Shown here: piece after piece, positions 8,562 to 15,590 of the stretch | Position numbering within the stretch: the first letter of the stretch is position 1 | Layout: each line of letters starts with the position of its first letter | DNA from: Paraburkholderia unamae | GTDB taxonomy: Bacteria; Pseudomonadota; Gammaproteobacteria; Burkholderiales; Burkholderiaceae | Reading direction: 5' to 3' | NCBI RefSeq assembly: GCF_003268775.1 | Contig: NZ_QLSU01000003.1 | Location: 186,001-250,000 of the forward strand | Length of the DNA: 64,000 bases | The notes under the pieces: generated by a model | Databases searched by the model: none | Told to the model about the DNA's origin: nothing | What the model saw: only the letters and a program-made list of their open reading frames with translations | Position numbers and translations under genes: made by a program

Positions 8562-9155
8562 TCAAGCTTCGCTCACCTGCACGTGATAGACCGCCCACGG
8601 GCACGACACGAAACGTTCCTTGAGCGGCTTGCTCGCGAGTTCGGGAATGCGGTCGGCGTCGTAGACGGCCCATAGCGGCCCCAGCCCGCCAAGCGGCATT
8701 GGCTTGCCGTCCAGATGCGTGGCCACGATGAAGCGGTACGCACGCACGGTGTCGAGCGGCACCATCACCGCGTAGCCGTCGATGGCGCGCAGCATGATCT
8801 TCGTCGCGCCCGCGTCGGGCGCGCCAACGCCTTGAAGCACTTCACTCAGTAGCGGACCCGACAGCGTGTGCGGCTGCGCGTCGTATTCGAGCGTGGGGCG
8901 GATCGTGACGGCGGGCAGGCTCGCAAGCGATTGAAAGCTGTGCGTGTACGCTTCGGGAAACGTCACGAGTTGCTTGTGGAACAACTGGTCGAGCGCCGGA
9001 TCGGTTGCACCGCGATTGTGCCGCTTAATGGCGCCGGATATCGTCAGGATCGCGGGCGCCGCCGCGCATGCGCCGTTCGTTTCGCGTTTGGCCGCGAATG
9101 CCGATGACGCCGCCCCGAGCGCAACGGCGGTGGTGAGGAAATGACGCTTGTTCAT
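8562..9155 (-). CDS. Exported protein with molybdopterin-oxidoreductase (SUOX-like) fold
   Basis: A 197-residue protein with a signal peptide (MNKRHFLTTAVALGAASSAFA) that has a Tat-like KRHFL start but only Lys-Arg. The rest resembles the small oxidoreductase molybdopterin-binding domain: LTISGAI at the start, the PLSEVLQ-like segment LLSEVLQGVG, DGYAVMVPLDTV, and a C-terminal VSCPWAVYHVQV. I do not see the usual substrate-side Cys of sulfite-oxidase enzymes, so cofactor binding is doubtful. The ATG at 9155 is chosen for the signal peptide. It converges on siaD with a 19-bp gap; small proteins of this type are often found near c-di-GMP or sensor genes. Function unknown. Confidence 0.7.
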   Translation of the reverse strand: MNKRHFLTTAVALGAASSAFAAKRETNGACAAAPAILTISGAIKRHNRGATDPALDQLFHKQLVTFPEAYTHSFQSLASLPAVTIRPTLEYDAQPHTLSGPLLSEVLQGVGAPDAGATKIMLRAIDGYAVMVPLDTVRAYRFIVATHLDGKPMPLGGLGPLWAVYDADRIPELASKPLKERFVSCPWAVYHVQVSEA

Positions 9156-9280
9156 GCTGGGTTGCCTTTTTCTCTTTGGATAATAGTAAGCAGTAAGCGC
9201 AAGCCATGAGCGCCCTACAATGATGAAACCGGATAGCGCCCGGTGTGTAGCGTCGGCAGAACCCATGAGCGAGACAATCA

Positions 9281-10399
9281 ATGACAGCGAAGCGGCCGGC
9301 ACGCCTGGAATTGCCAGGGCAAATCGTACTCGTTTTGCAGGGCGGCGGCGCGCTGGGCGCCTATCAACTCGGCGTCTACGAGGCGCTGGACGAAGCCGGC
9401 ATTCACGTGGACTGGGTGATCGGCACCTCCATCGGCGCGATCAACGCCGCGCTGATCGCAGGCAATCCACCGGAGCGCCGTTCTGAACGGCTCGCCGAAT
9501 TCTGGCATCGCGTGAGCGATCGCACGCGGCTCGACGTGGCGGCCGCGTGGCCCGGCTGGGACAAGACGTTTGCAAAACTCATGATCATCGGTGGCGGCAT
9601 CGAGGGATTCTTCCAGCCCAATCCGGCCTCTTGGTTCGGACCGCTCGCGCACTTCGGCGTGGATCGCGCGTCGTACTACATGATCGCGCCGCTGCGCGAA
9701 ACGCTCATGTCACTGGTCGATTTCGACCGGCTGAACGCGGGGCATCCGCGCCTCACGGTGGGCGCCGTGAACGCGCGCAGCGGCGCGATGCGTTACTTCG
9801 ATACGCGCGAGCAGCGCCTCGATGTGGCGCACATCATGAGTTCGGGCGCGCTGCCGCCGGCCTTCCCGGCGGTGCGTATCGAAGGCGAGCCGTACTGGGA
9901 CGGCGGCATCTACTCCAATACGCCGGTCGAGGTCGTGCTCGACGACAAGCCGCGCAATAGCTCGGTGATTTTCTCGGTGCAGGTGTGGAACCCGGCCGGC
10001 CCCGAACCGGACAGCATCTGGCAAATTTCGGAGCGGCAAAAGGACATTCAGTACGCGAGCCGAACCGACAGCCATATCGCGCGCCAACAGCAGATCCACC
10101 GGTTGCGCCACGTGATCCGCGAACTAGTGAAGCGCCTGCCCGAAGCGGAGCGCGCCACGGCCGAAGTGCAGGACCTGGCCGCGTGGGGCTGCCAGACCAC
10201 CATGCGGCTCATCAAACTCGCGGCGCCGCGGCTCGATGGCGACGACCAGTTGAAGGACATCGACTTCACGCCCTCCGGCATCGCCGCGCGCAGGCGCGCG
10301 GGCTACGAGGCCGCCATGCGCGCGATCGCCGCGCGCCCGTGGGAAGCGCCGATGGACCCGATAGAAGGCCTGAGCGTCTACAACGCCGACGAAGCGTAA
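9281..10399 (+). CDS. Patatin-like phospholipase with C-terminal DUF3734-type region
   Basis: A 372-residue serine hydrolase of the patatin family. LVLQGGGALGAYQLGV is the oxyanion-hole glycine loop, GTSIGAINAAL carries the catalytic Ser, and WDGGIYSNTPV the catalytic Asp. The C-terminal part (~230-372) looks like the DUF3734 extension common in proteobacterial members. Such enzymes hydrolyse membrane phospholipids or neutral acyl esters, and several bind polyhydroxybutyrate granules. No signal peptide is seen, so it is probably cytoplasmic. It is convergent with the ferredoxin reductase operon. Confidence 0.9.
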   Translation: MTAKRPARLELPGQIVLVLQGGGALGAYQLGVYEALDEAGIHVDWVIGTSIGAINAALIAGNPPERRSERLAEFWHRVSDRTRLDVAAAWPGWDKTFAKLMIIGGGIEGFFQPNPASWFGPLAHFGVDRASYYMIAPLRETLMSLVDFDRLNAGHPRLTVGAVNARSGAMRYFDTREQRLDVAHIMSSGALPPAFPAVRIEGEPYWDGGIYSNTPVEVVLDDKPRNSSVIFSVQVWNPAGPEPDSIWQISERQKDIQYASRTDSHIARQQQIHRLRHVIRELVKRLPEAERATAEVQDLAAWGCQTTMRLIKLAAPRLDGDDQLKDIDFTPSGIAARRRAGYEAAMRAIAARPWEAPMDPIEGLSVYNADEA

Positions 10400-10435
10400 A
10401 AAGAAAACGATATGAGCACGTGCGGCTCATATCGT
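10398..10435 (-). terminator. Intrinsic terminator (distal of two) for the reductase/ferredoxin/oxygenase operon
   Basis: ACGATATGAGC (10407-10417) and GCTCATATCGT (10425-10435) form a perfect 11-bp stem with a 7-nt loop. Read on the minus strand, the stem is followed by TTTTCTTTTT, a good U-tract that overlaps the stop codon of the patatin gene. It would end transcripts that come from the reductase gene and pass the first terminator. Confidence 0.75.
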
Positions 10436-10454
10436 CCCACTCCAGCCACAGTGG

Positions 10455-10481
10455 AAAAAGCCGGCGGGTGGAGTCGCCGGC
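10455..10481 (-). terminator. Intrinsic terminator (proximal) for the reductase operon
   Basis: GCCGGCG (10460-10466) and CGCCGGC (10475-10481) form a 7-bp GC stem with an 8-nt loop, followed on the minus strand by five T. It lies 24 bp after the stop of the ferredoxin reductase gene and stands in tandem with the terminator at 10398-10435. Confidence 0.7.
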
Positions 10482-10505
10482 CGAGCAGAGCGATTCGGCG
10501 CGTCG

Positions 10506-11750
10506 TCAAACTTGCTGCGCGAGCAGCGCCTTGAGCTTCGTCGCGCGGTCGGCAAGGCATGCGGGATCGATGCGCGCGCGCCGCGCGATCAACGCCTGGG
10601 CGATGCGCACGTCGCGCGCGATCTCGCCCGTTTGCCCGACGCCGCTTGCGCCCACCAGCTCGCCTTCGCCGTTCAGCGCGAAGAACACCTTCGAGGCCGC
10701 GCCCGTCTCGCGCACGACCGTGGTTGTGCCGAACGCGGGCAGACCCGCGATCTGGATCGTCATATCGTATTGATCGGACCAGAACCACGGCACCGCGCTG
10801 TGCGTCTCGTCATGACCGAGCATGTTGAGCGCGGCGGTGCGCGCCTGGTCCTCGGCATTGCGCCAGCATTCGAGGCGCATGCGCCGCCCATACAGCGGAT
10901 GCACGAACGAGCACACATCGCCCGCCGCGTAGATATCCGCATCGCTCGTGCGCAGCGTGGGATCGACGGCAATGCCGTTGTCGATTTCGAGCCCCGCCTC
11001 CTGCGCGAGCGCCACGCGCGGCGCGACGCCCACGCCGACCACGGCCGCATCGCACGGCACGACGCTCCCATCGGCGAGCACGACGGCGCGCACGCGCCCT
11101 TCGCCTTCGAAGCGCTCGACCTGCACGTTCAGGCGCACGTCCACGCCCCGCTCACGATGGTGCGCCACGAGGCATTGCGCCACCTCCGCCGGCACGGCAC
11201 GCATCAACGCACGCGGCGCGGCTTCGAGCACGACGACCTCGCAGCCGCGCTGCACCGCCGAAGCCGCGACTTCCAGTCCGATGAAGCCCGCGCCGATCAC
11301 CGCAATGCGGCGTCCCGGCGCGAATTCGGCTGCGATCTCAAGCGCGTCGCCGGCATTGCGCAGCATGTGCACGCCCGCGAGATCCGCGCCGGGTACCTGC
11401 ATGCGGCGCGGCTGCGCACCCGTCGCGATCAGCAGACGCCGGTAAGCGAGCGTTTCGCCATTCGCAAGCGTGACCGTGTGTGCGGCGCGATCGATCGCCT
11501 TCGCCTGGCAGCCGCTGCGCAAATCGACGCCCTGCTCGCGGTAGAACGCCTCGCCGTGTATCGCGCCTTGCGCGGGCGTGCGCTCGCCCAGCAAGACCGC
11601 CTTGGAAAGCGGCGGCCGTTCGTAAGGCAGTTCGGCTTCTTCCGCTATGAGCGTGATCGCGCCTGCCCAGCCGCCTTCGCGCAACACCTGCACGGCGCGT
11701 GCGCCGCACTGGCCGCCGCCCACCACCACCATCGCTTCGCCCGGTTTCAT
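10506..11750 (-). CDS. FAD/NAD(P)H ferredoxin reductase (MocF-like)
   Basis: A 414-residue oxygenase-coupled NAD(P)H-ferredoxin reductase. VVVGGGQCGARAV (residues 8-20) binds FAD, VIGAGFIGLEVA near 150 binds NAD(P)H, and TSDADIYAAGDVCSF is the second FAD motif. The ATG at 11750 has AAGGAG 5 nt upstream; the overlapping GTG at 11756 is too close to it. It lies 91 bp downstream of a Rieske ferredoxin and a diiron oxygenase, on the same strand, as in MocDEF. It probably takes electrons from NAD(P)H to the ferredoxin, and perhaps also serves the ferredoxin at 5068, which has no reductase beside it. Confidence 0.9.
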   Translation of the reverse strand: MKPGEAMVVVGGGQCGARAVQVLREGGWAGAITLIAEEAELPYERPPLSKAVLLGERTPAQGAIHGEAFYREQGVDLRSGCQAKAIDRAAHTVTLANGETLAYRRLLIATGAQPRRMQVPGADLAGVHMLRNAGDALEIAAEFAPGRRIAVIGAGFIGLEVAASAVQRGCEVVVLEAAPRALMRAVPAEVAQCLVAHHRERGVDVRLNVQVERFEGEGRVRAVVLADGSVVPCDAAVVGVGVAPRVALAQEAGLEIDNGIAVDPTLRTSDADIYAAGDVCSFVHPLYGRRMRLECWRNAEDQARTAALNMLGHDETHSAVPWFWSDQYDMTIQIAGLPAFGTTTVVRETGAASKVFFALNGEGELVGASGVGQTGEIARDVRIAQALIARRARIDPACLADRATKLKALLAQQV

Positions 11751-11841
11751 GCTCACTCCTTGCGCGCCTTGAGGAAGGGAACGTTCACGGCTGTCTCCTG
11801 TGTCGCTTCGTTATGTCACGCGCCAAACCTTGCTGGCCGAC

Positions 11842-12165
11842 TTACTGCGATGCGAGACCGATATAGATCGCGCCGCCCTCGACCTTGACCGGATGCGTGG
11901 CGAGATTCACGCACACCGGCGCGCCTTTGGCCGCACCCGAGGGAATGTGAAAGCGCCCCATATGCATGGGACATTCGATGATGTCGCCAAACACGAGGCC
12001 TTGCGCGAGGCGCGCCGTTTCGTGCGTGCACACGCCTGCGGAAGCGTAGTAGCCCGTGGGCGTGTGATAGATCGCGTAAAGCTCGCCTTCGTGCTCGAAC
12101 TCCATCACGTCCTCTTCCTCCAGCTCGTCGCTCGCGCACACTTCGTGCCATTGAAGAATGTTCAT
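11842..12165 (-). CDS. MocE-like Rieske [2Fe-2S] ferredoxin (second copy)
   Basis: A 107-residue Rieske ferredoxin with ligands Cys46-Thr-His48 (GVCTHETARL) and Cys65-Pro-Met-His68 (ECPMHMGRFH). It is a clear paralogue of the protein encoded at 5068-5376, with the same length and layout. GAGGAGG stands 5 nt before the ATG. It lies 41 bp after the second oxygenase gene and before the reductase gene, giving the order oxygenase, ferredoxin, reductase. It should be the electron carrier between the two. Confidence 0.92.
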   Translation of the reverse strand: MNILQWHEVCASDELEEEDVMEFEHEGELYAIYHTPTGYYASAGVCTHETARLAQGLVFGDIIECPMHMGRFHIPSGAAKGAPVCVNLATHPVKVEGGAIYIGLASQ

Positions 12166-12206
12166 GGTTGCCTCCTCTTTTGCATATTGATCAGTTTTCC
12201 GAACGA

Positions 12207-13265
12207 TTACTGTGCATCGACTGCGAAAGCATGCGCGTCGGCACGCTCGCTCGCCACGTTCGCCGTCTTGCCGGGCACCGCCGGCGTCATCATGAATTCC
12301 GGATCGTGGCGCTGCATGCGCAGCACGTGCAGGATTTCGCCCCACGCATCGAGCAGTCCGTCATAAGCGGGTGGCAAATCGGCTTCGATCGCCTTGCGCA
12401 GTTTGGGCAGCGCATGGAACGGCACATTGGGGAACATGTGATGCTCAATGTGATAGTTCATGTTCCAGTAGAGGAATTGCAGCACGGGATTCAGACGCAG
12501 CGTGCGCGTGGAGAAGCGATGATCGAGTTCGTTTTCGCGCAGGCCCGTGTGCTGCGTGATGGCGAGCAGTTCGTGAAGCCACGCGCCGTAGGCACGCGGC
12601 AGCAACAGGAACACCACGGGCAGCCAGCTATGCGCGACGATCGCCCACGCGCCCACGGCCACATACAGCGCGAGTATCACGCGCGAATTGCGGCGCATCG
12701 CCCGATACTCGACCACGGGCACGACCGCCTTCGCGCTCGTCGACACGATGCCGACGCTATGCAGCACGATATTGCCGAGATGGTGAATGCCATGCGAGAC
12801 ACGCAGAAAATCGGTGGCCAGCTTGAGGTAACTGGGAGGGCGCTTGACGGCGATTTCGGCGTCGGCGGGAACGCTGGCCGTGAGGTGCGTATAGGTGTGA
12901 TGCTGCGCGTGCGACCAGCGGCTGTACACCTGCTCGCGCCACGTCATGAAGCAGATGACCCAGTGCACCGTCTCGTTGAGCCATTCGCTCCTGAACGGCG
13001 TGCGATGGCGCAACTCATGCTCCATTGCTTCGGCGAACGCGTAGATCGTGCCGTAGAGCAGGAAAGCCGGGCTGCACCAGAGCGTGCCCAGCGCCAACCA
13101 GGCGAGCGCGCCGCTGCCGAGCACGAGCGCCATGAAGCCGCCGAAATACAGCAAGGCGACCCGGTCGTTGCGCCGCGTGACCTCCTTGAGCACCTTGCGC
13201 TCGAGCGGACTCCGGTACCAGTCGTCCATGGTGATGACCGGCGGCAAGCCTTGCTGTGCGGACAT
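12207..13265 (-). CDS. MocD-like membrane diiron oxygenase (second copy)
   Basis: A 352-residue membrane diiron enzyme with intact His boxes: HELRH (His 83 and 87), SHAQHH (119, 122 and 123) and NMNYHIEHH (272, 275 and 276). The motifs TQHTGL and LDHRF are shared with the copy at 3946-5016, but the N-terminal ~30 residues differ and this copy is shorter there. It heads the operon oxygenase-ferredoxin-reductase and is divergent from a LacI regulator with three palindromes in between. By family it hydroxylates, desaturates or demethylates a small or lipid substrate; in rhizobia the relative acts on a rhizopine. The substrate here is unknown. Confidence 0.88.
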   Translation of the reverse strand: MSAQQGLPPVITMDDWYRSPLERKVLKEVTRRNDRVALLYFGGFMALVLGSGALAWLALGTLWCSPAFLLYGTIYAFAEAMEHELRHRTPFRSEWLNETVHWVICFMTWREQVYSRWSHAQHHTYTHLTASVPADAEIAVKRPPSYLKLATDFLRVSHGIHHLGNIVLHSVGIVSTSAKAVVPVVEYRAMRRNSRVILALYVAVGAWAIVAHSWLPVVFLLLPRAYGAWLHELLAITQHTGLRENELDHRFSTRTLRLNPVLQFLYWNMNYHIEHHMFPNVPFHALPKLRKAIEADLPPAYDGLLDAWGEILHVLRMQRHDPEFMMTPAVPGKTANVASERADAHAFAVDAQ

Positions 13266-13373
13266 GAATCGAACTCCCGTGCATGACGTTGAACGGTGGA
13301 TGAGCCGGTTTGCTTGCGCTCATCTGTGAGTCGAATTACATGCTCCAAATGAGCCAAGGTCAAAGACTAAAAT

Positions 13374-13388
13374 GACTCATATTGAGTC
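13374..13388. promoter_or_regulatory. Palindrome 1 between oxygenase and LacI genes
   Basis: GACTCA-TAT-TGAGTC is a perfect 6-bp dyad with a 3-bp centre, 108 bp upstream of the oxygenase start. The same half-site TGAGTC occurs alone at 13327-13332 and again in the longer palindrome at 13457-13481, so it is probably a binding site of the adjacent LacI regulator. Confidence 0.6.
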
Positions 13389-13416
13389 TTAAAGGGTTTT
13401 TACCTGGATGAAATCG

Positions 13417-13432
13417 ATCTCCACGTGGAGAT
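13417..13432. promoter_or_regulatory. Palindrome 2 between oxygenase and LacI genes
   Basis: ATCTCCACGTGGAGAT is a perfect 16-bp palindrome with a central CG, the symmetry seen in many LacI-family operators. It lies between the two GACTCA-type sites and differs from them in sequence, so a second protein or a second binding mode may be involved. Confidence 0.55.
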
Positions 13433-13456
13433 TTATATTATCTAAGTTTGATAATC

Positions 13457-13481
13457 GACTCATTTTGAGGCAAAATGAGTC
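13457..13481. promoter_or_regulatory. Palindrome 3, likely main LacI operator
   Basis: GACTCATTTTG (13457-13467) and CAAAATGAGTC (13471-13481) form a perfect 11-bp inverted repeat with a 3-bp centre. It ends 33 bp before the LacI start codon, where a bound protein would block that gene's promoter. It extends the half-site of palindrome 1, whose centre lies 88 bp away, a distance that would permit looping. Confidence 0.65.
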
Positions 13482-13514
13482 CGCAGCTTTGCATCCACCG
13501 GCAGCGGAGACGCC

Positions 13515-14558
13515 ATGAAAGGCCGCCCCACCCTCAAGCAGTTAATGGAGCTCACGCAGTTGAGCCGCGCGACCATCGACCGCGCGCTCAATGACCGGCC
13601 GGGCGTCCATCCGCGCACGCGCACCGCCGTGGAAGCCGCGCTGCGGCAACTGGGCATGGGCGAAGGCGAGGCGCTGTCCGCCGCGCCGCATGCGCGCTCC
13701 CAATCGCAAAAGCAGACGCTGCGCGTGCGCCTGCTGCTGCAAGCCGGCGACGCCTTCACCGAAGAACTCACGCGCACGGCGGCAAGCCTCGAAGCCGAGT
13801 TCGGCGCGGCGGGCGTGCAGGTGCAGGTGGTCAACTGCGTGGGGGCGAACGACGAAGCGGTCGCACAGCGCGTGCGCGAAGCATCGCAAGCGGCCGACGC
13901 CATCGGCATCGTCTGCACGAACACGCCGCCCATTACGGCGGCGCTGCGCGAGTGCATGGCGCGCGGACTCGCGGTGGCGACGCTCATCACCGACGTCGAC
14001 GCCGACGCGCGCCACACCTACGTGGGCGTGAACAACCGCGCAGCGGGCCAGGCCGCGGCGTTCCTGGTGGGCAGGCATCTGGAGGGGCGGCCCTCGCCAT
14101 CGGTCGCCGTGGTCGTCGCGACGTTCTCGTACACGTGCCATGAAGATCGCGAGATCGGCTTTCGCTCGCTCCTGCGCCAGCGCTTTCCGCACGTGAATCT
14201 GGTCGAGGTGATCAAGGGCGCCGATTCGGGCGCGGCCACTTACGAAGCCACGCGGCGCTGCATGGAACTGCACGGCGCGCTCGACGGCATCTACAACGTG
14301 GCGGGCGGCAACGAAGGGCTCGCTGCGGCGCTGCGCGAGCGCGCTCTCGCGGGCCGCACGCTCTATGTGACCCATGAGGTGAACAGCGTGACCGAACCGC
14401 TGTTGCGCGCGGACGTGATCGACTATCTGCTTTCGCAGGACCTGCGCCTGCTGCTGCGCACGGCCGTCGAGCAGATGCGCAACGCGTTTGAAGGCGCGGC
14501 TTCACCCGCGCAGGCGCTCGTGCCAATCGAAACGTATTCGCGCTATTCGTTGTACTAA
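13515..14558 (+). CDS. LacI-family transcriptional regulator
   Basis: A 347-residue regulator. Residues 6-50 form the HTH and hinge (LKQLMELTQLSRATIDRALNDRPGVHPRTR), an unusual version that lacks the common DVA-AGVS wording. Residues ~70-340 resemble RbsB-like periplasmic binding domains (DAIGIVCTNTPPITAALRECM, YVGVNNRAAGQAAAFLVG). GGAGA stands 4 nt before the ATG. It is divergent from the diiron oxygenase operon and three palindromes lie in the gap, so it very likely regulates that operon and itself. A sugar-like or cyclitol-like inducer is a reasonable guess from the domain, not shown by the sequence. Confidence 0.9.
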   Translation: MKGRPTLKQLMELTQLSRATIDRALNDRPGVHPRTRTAVEAALRQLGMGEGEALSAAPHARSQSQKQTLRVRLLLQAGDAFTEELTRTAASLEAEFGAAGVQVQVVNCVGANDEAVAQRVREASQAADAIGIVCTNTPPITAALRECMARGLAVATLITDVDADARHTYVGVNNRAAGQAAAFLVGRHLEGRPSPSVAVVVATFSYTCHEDREIGFRSLLRQRFPHVNLVEVIKGADSGAATYEATRRCMELHGALDGIYNVAGGNEGLAAALRERALAGRTLYVTHEVNSVTEPLLRADVIDYLLSQDLRLLLRTAVEQMRNAFEGAASPAQALVPIETYSRYSLY

Positions 14559-14568
14559 GTCATGCCGG

Positions 14569-14585
14569 GCTTGCGCAGCGCAAGC
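14569..14585. terminator. GC hairpin between convergent LacI and GntR genes
   Basis: GCTTGCGC and GCGCAAGC are perfect 8-bp arms around a single A, 11 bp after the LacI stop and 7 bp before the GntR stop. No T-run follows on either strand, so a role as bidirectional terminator is possible but weakly supported. Confidence 0.35.
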
Positions 14586-14591
14586 GGGCCG

Positions 14592-15320
14592 CTATCTCCA
14601 GGCCTGCGTAAACTCGCCGATCACACGCGCGAGATGCGCCTGCATCGCCTCGCGCGCGCCTTGCGCGTCGCGCGCCATGATCGCCGAGAAAATGCGCTGA
14701 TGGTCCTCCTGCGAGGCCGCGCGCAATCCCGGCGTATGAAAGTGCTCCTCGATCTTCTTCCATAGCGGGTCGCTGCGCGAGCCGTCCCACATCGCCGCGA
14801 CCATGTGCCGGAGCACCGCGTTGCCCGTTGCCTCGGCAATGCCCAGGTGGAACTCGCGGTCGGCGGATTCGTTGGCCGCCTTGTCGTCCATGTTCTCGCG
14901 CATGGCGCGCAAGGCCGCGAACAACCGGTCGAGATCGGCGTCCTTGCGCTCGGTCGCGGCAAGCGCGGCAATCTCGGCTTCGATCAGCGCACGCGCGCGC
15001 AACGTCTCGATCGGGCCCGGACCGCGCGGCAGTTCGAACGTCGCGGCGGGCGCTTCGCGAGCCTCGGTCACGTAAATACCCGAGCCCACGCGCACCTCCA
15101 CCGCGCCGCGCACCTCCAGCGCAATGATCGCCTCGCGCACCTGCGTGCGGCTCACCGCGAAGCGCTCCGCCAGCGTGCGCTCCGAAGGCAGGCGCGCACC
15201 CGGGCCGAAATCGCCCGATGCAATCAGTTCGTAGATCTGCTTCGCCAGCCCGACATAGGAACGGTCGGCCGCGTCCGCCTCGGCGGCACGGTTGGCGGGC
15301 GTAGATGAGACTTCGGCCAT
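14592..15320 (-). CDS. FadR-subfamily GntR regulator (UxuR/ExuR-like)
   Basis: A 242-residue regulator. Residues ~23-92 are the winged HTH (GARLPSERTLAERFAVSRTQVREAI, VRVGSGIYV) and ~95-225 the all-helical FCD domain with metal-binding His residues (REFHLGIAEATGN, HFHTPG, EDHQRIF). It is divergent from mannonate dehydratase, and the gap holds four TGGTnnACCA boxes that match the Escherichia coli UxuR/ExuR core TTGGTATACCAA. It should therefore repress the hexuronate genes and itself, and be relieved by a hexuronate or its product. Assignment to UxuR function is inferred from context and boxes. Confidence 0.88.
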   Translation of the reverse strand: MAEVSSTPANRAAEADAADRSYVGLAKQIYELIASGDFGPGARLPSERTLAERFAVSRTQVREAIIALEVRGAVEVRVGSGIYVTEAREAPAATFELPRGPGPIETLRARALIEAEIAALAATERKDADLDRLFAALRAMRENMDDKAANESADREFHLGIAEATGNAVLRHMVAAMWDGSRSDPLWKKIEEHFHTPGLRAASQEDHQRIFSAIMARDAQGAREAMQAHLARVIGEFTQAWR

Positions 15321-15373
15321 CCAGTTGCTCTCGATGAATTGCTAAAGGCCGGCATGGCCTGAAACGCTCAAAA

Positions 15374-15383
15374 TGGTACACCA
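15374..15383. promoter_or_regulatory. UxuR/ExuR-type box 1
   Basis: TGGT-AC-ACCA, 54 bp upstream of the regulator start. It fits the core of the enterobacterial UxuR/ExuR site and probably serves autorepression. Confidence 0.6.
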
Positions 15384-15473
15384 GTTTGCCCCACGGGCGA
15401 ATTGCGCCCGCTTCACGTGGCACAAAAACCGCGTCCGAGCTATATGACAAGGCTCTCCAGCCTCTCTAACCAC

Positions 15474-15483
15474 TGGTAAACCA
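15474..15483. promoter_or_regulatory. UxuR/ExuR-type box 2
   Basis: TGGT-AA-ACCA, exactly 100 bp from box 1 and 24 bp from box 3. It lies in the middle of the 270-bp divergent gap and may contribute to both promoters. Confidence 0.6.
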
Positions 15484-15497
15484 CTATCCCCTCTAAC

Positions 15498-15526
15498 TGG
15501 TTGACCAATCATAATCTGGCCGACCA
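15498..15526. promoter_or_regulatory. UxuR/ExuR-type boxes 3 and 4 (tandem)
   Basis: TGGT-TG-ACCA at 15498-15507 is followed 19 bp later by TGGC-CG-ACCA at 15517-15526, which has one mismatch. The pair ends 64 bp before the GTG of the mannonate dehydratase gene, the region where its promoter should be. Confidence 0.6.
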
Positions 15527-15590
15527 GACGGCACACGGCCCGCGCCAGGCGCGGCCACGCCGTCATCGACGCTTGAAGAAGGAGTCCGCT

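Noticed and set aside
15419..15435. TGGCAC followed by an A-run, like a sigma-54 -24 element
   Set aside because: No GC at the -12 position with correct distance.
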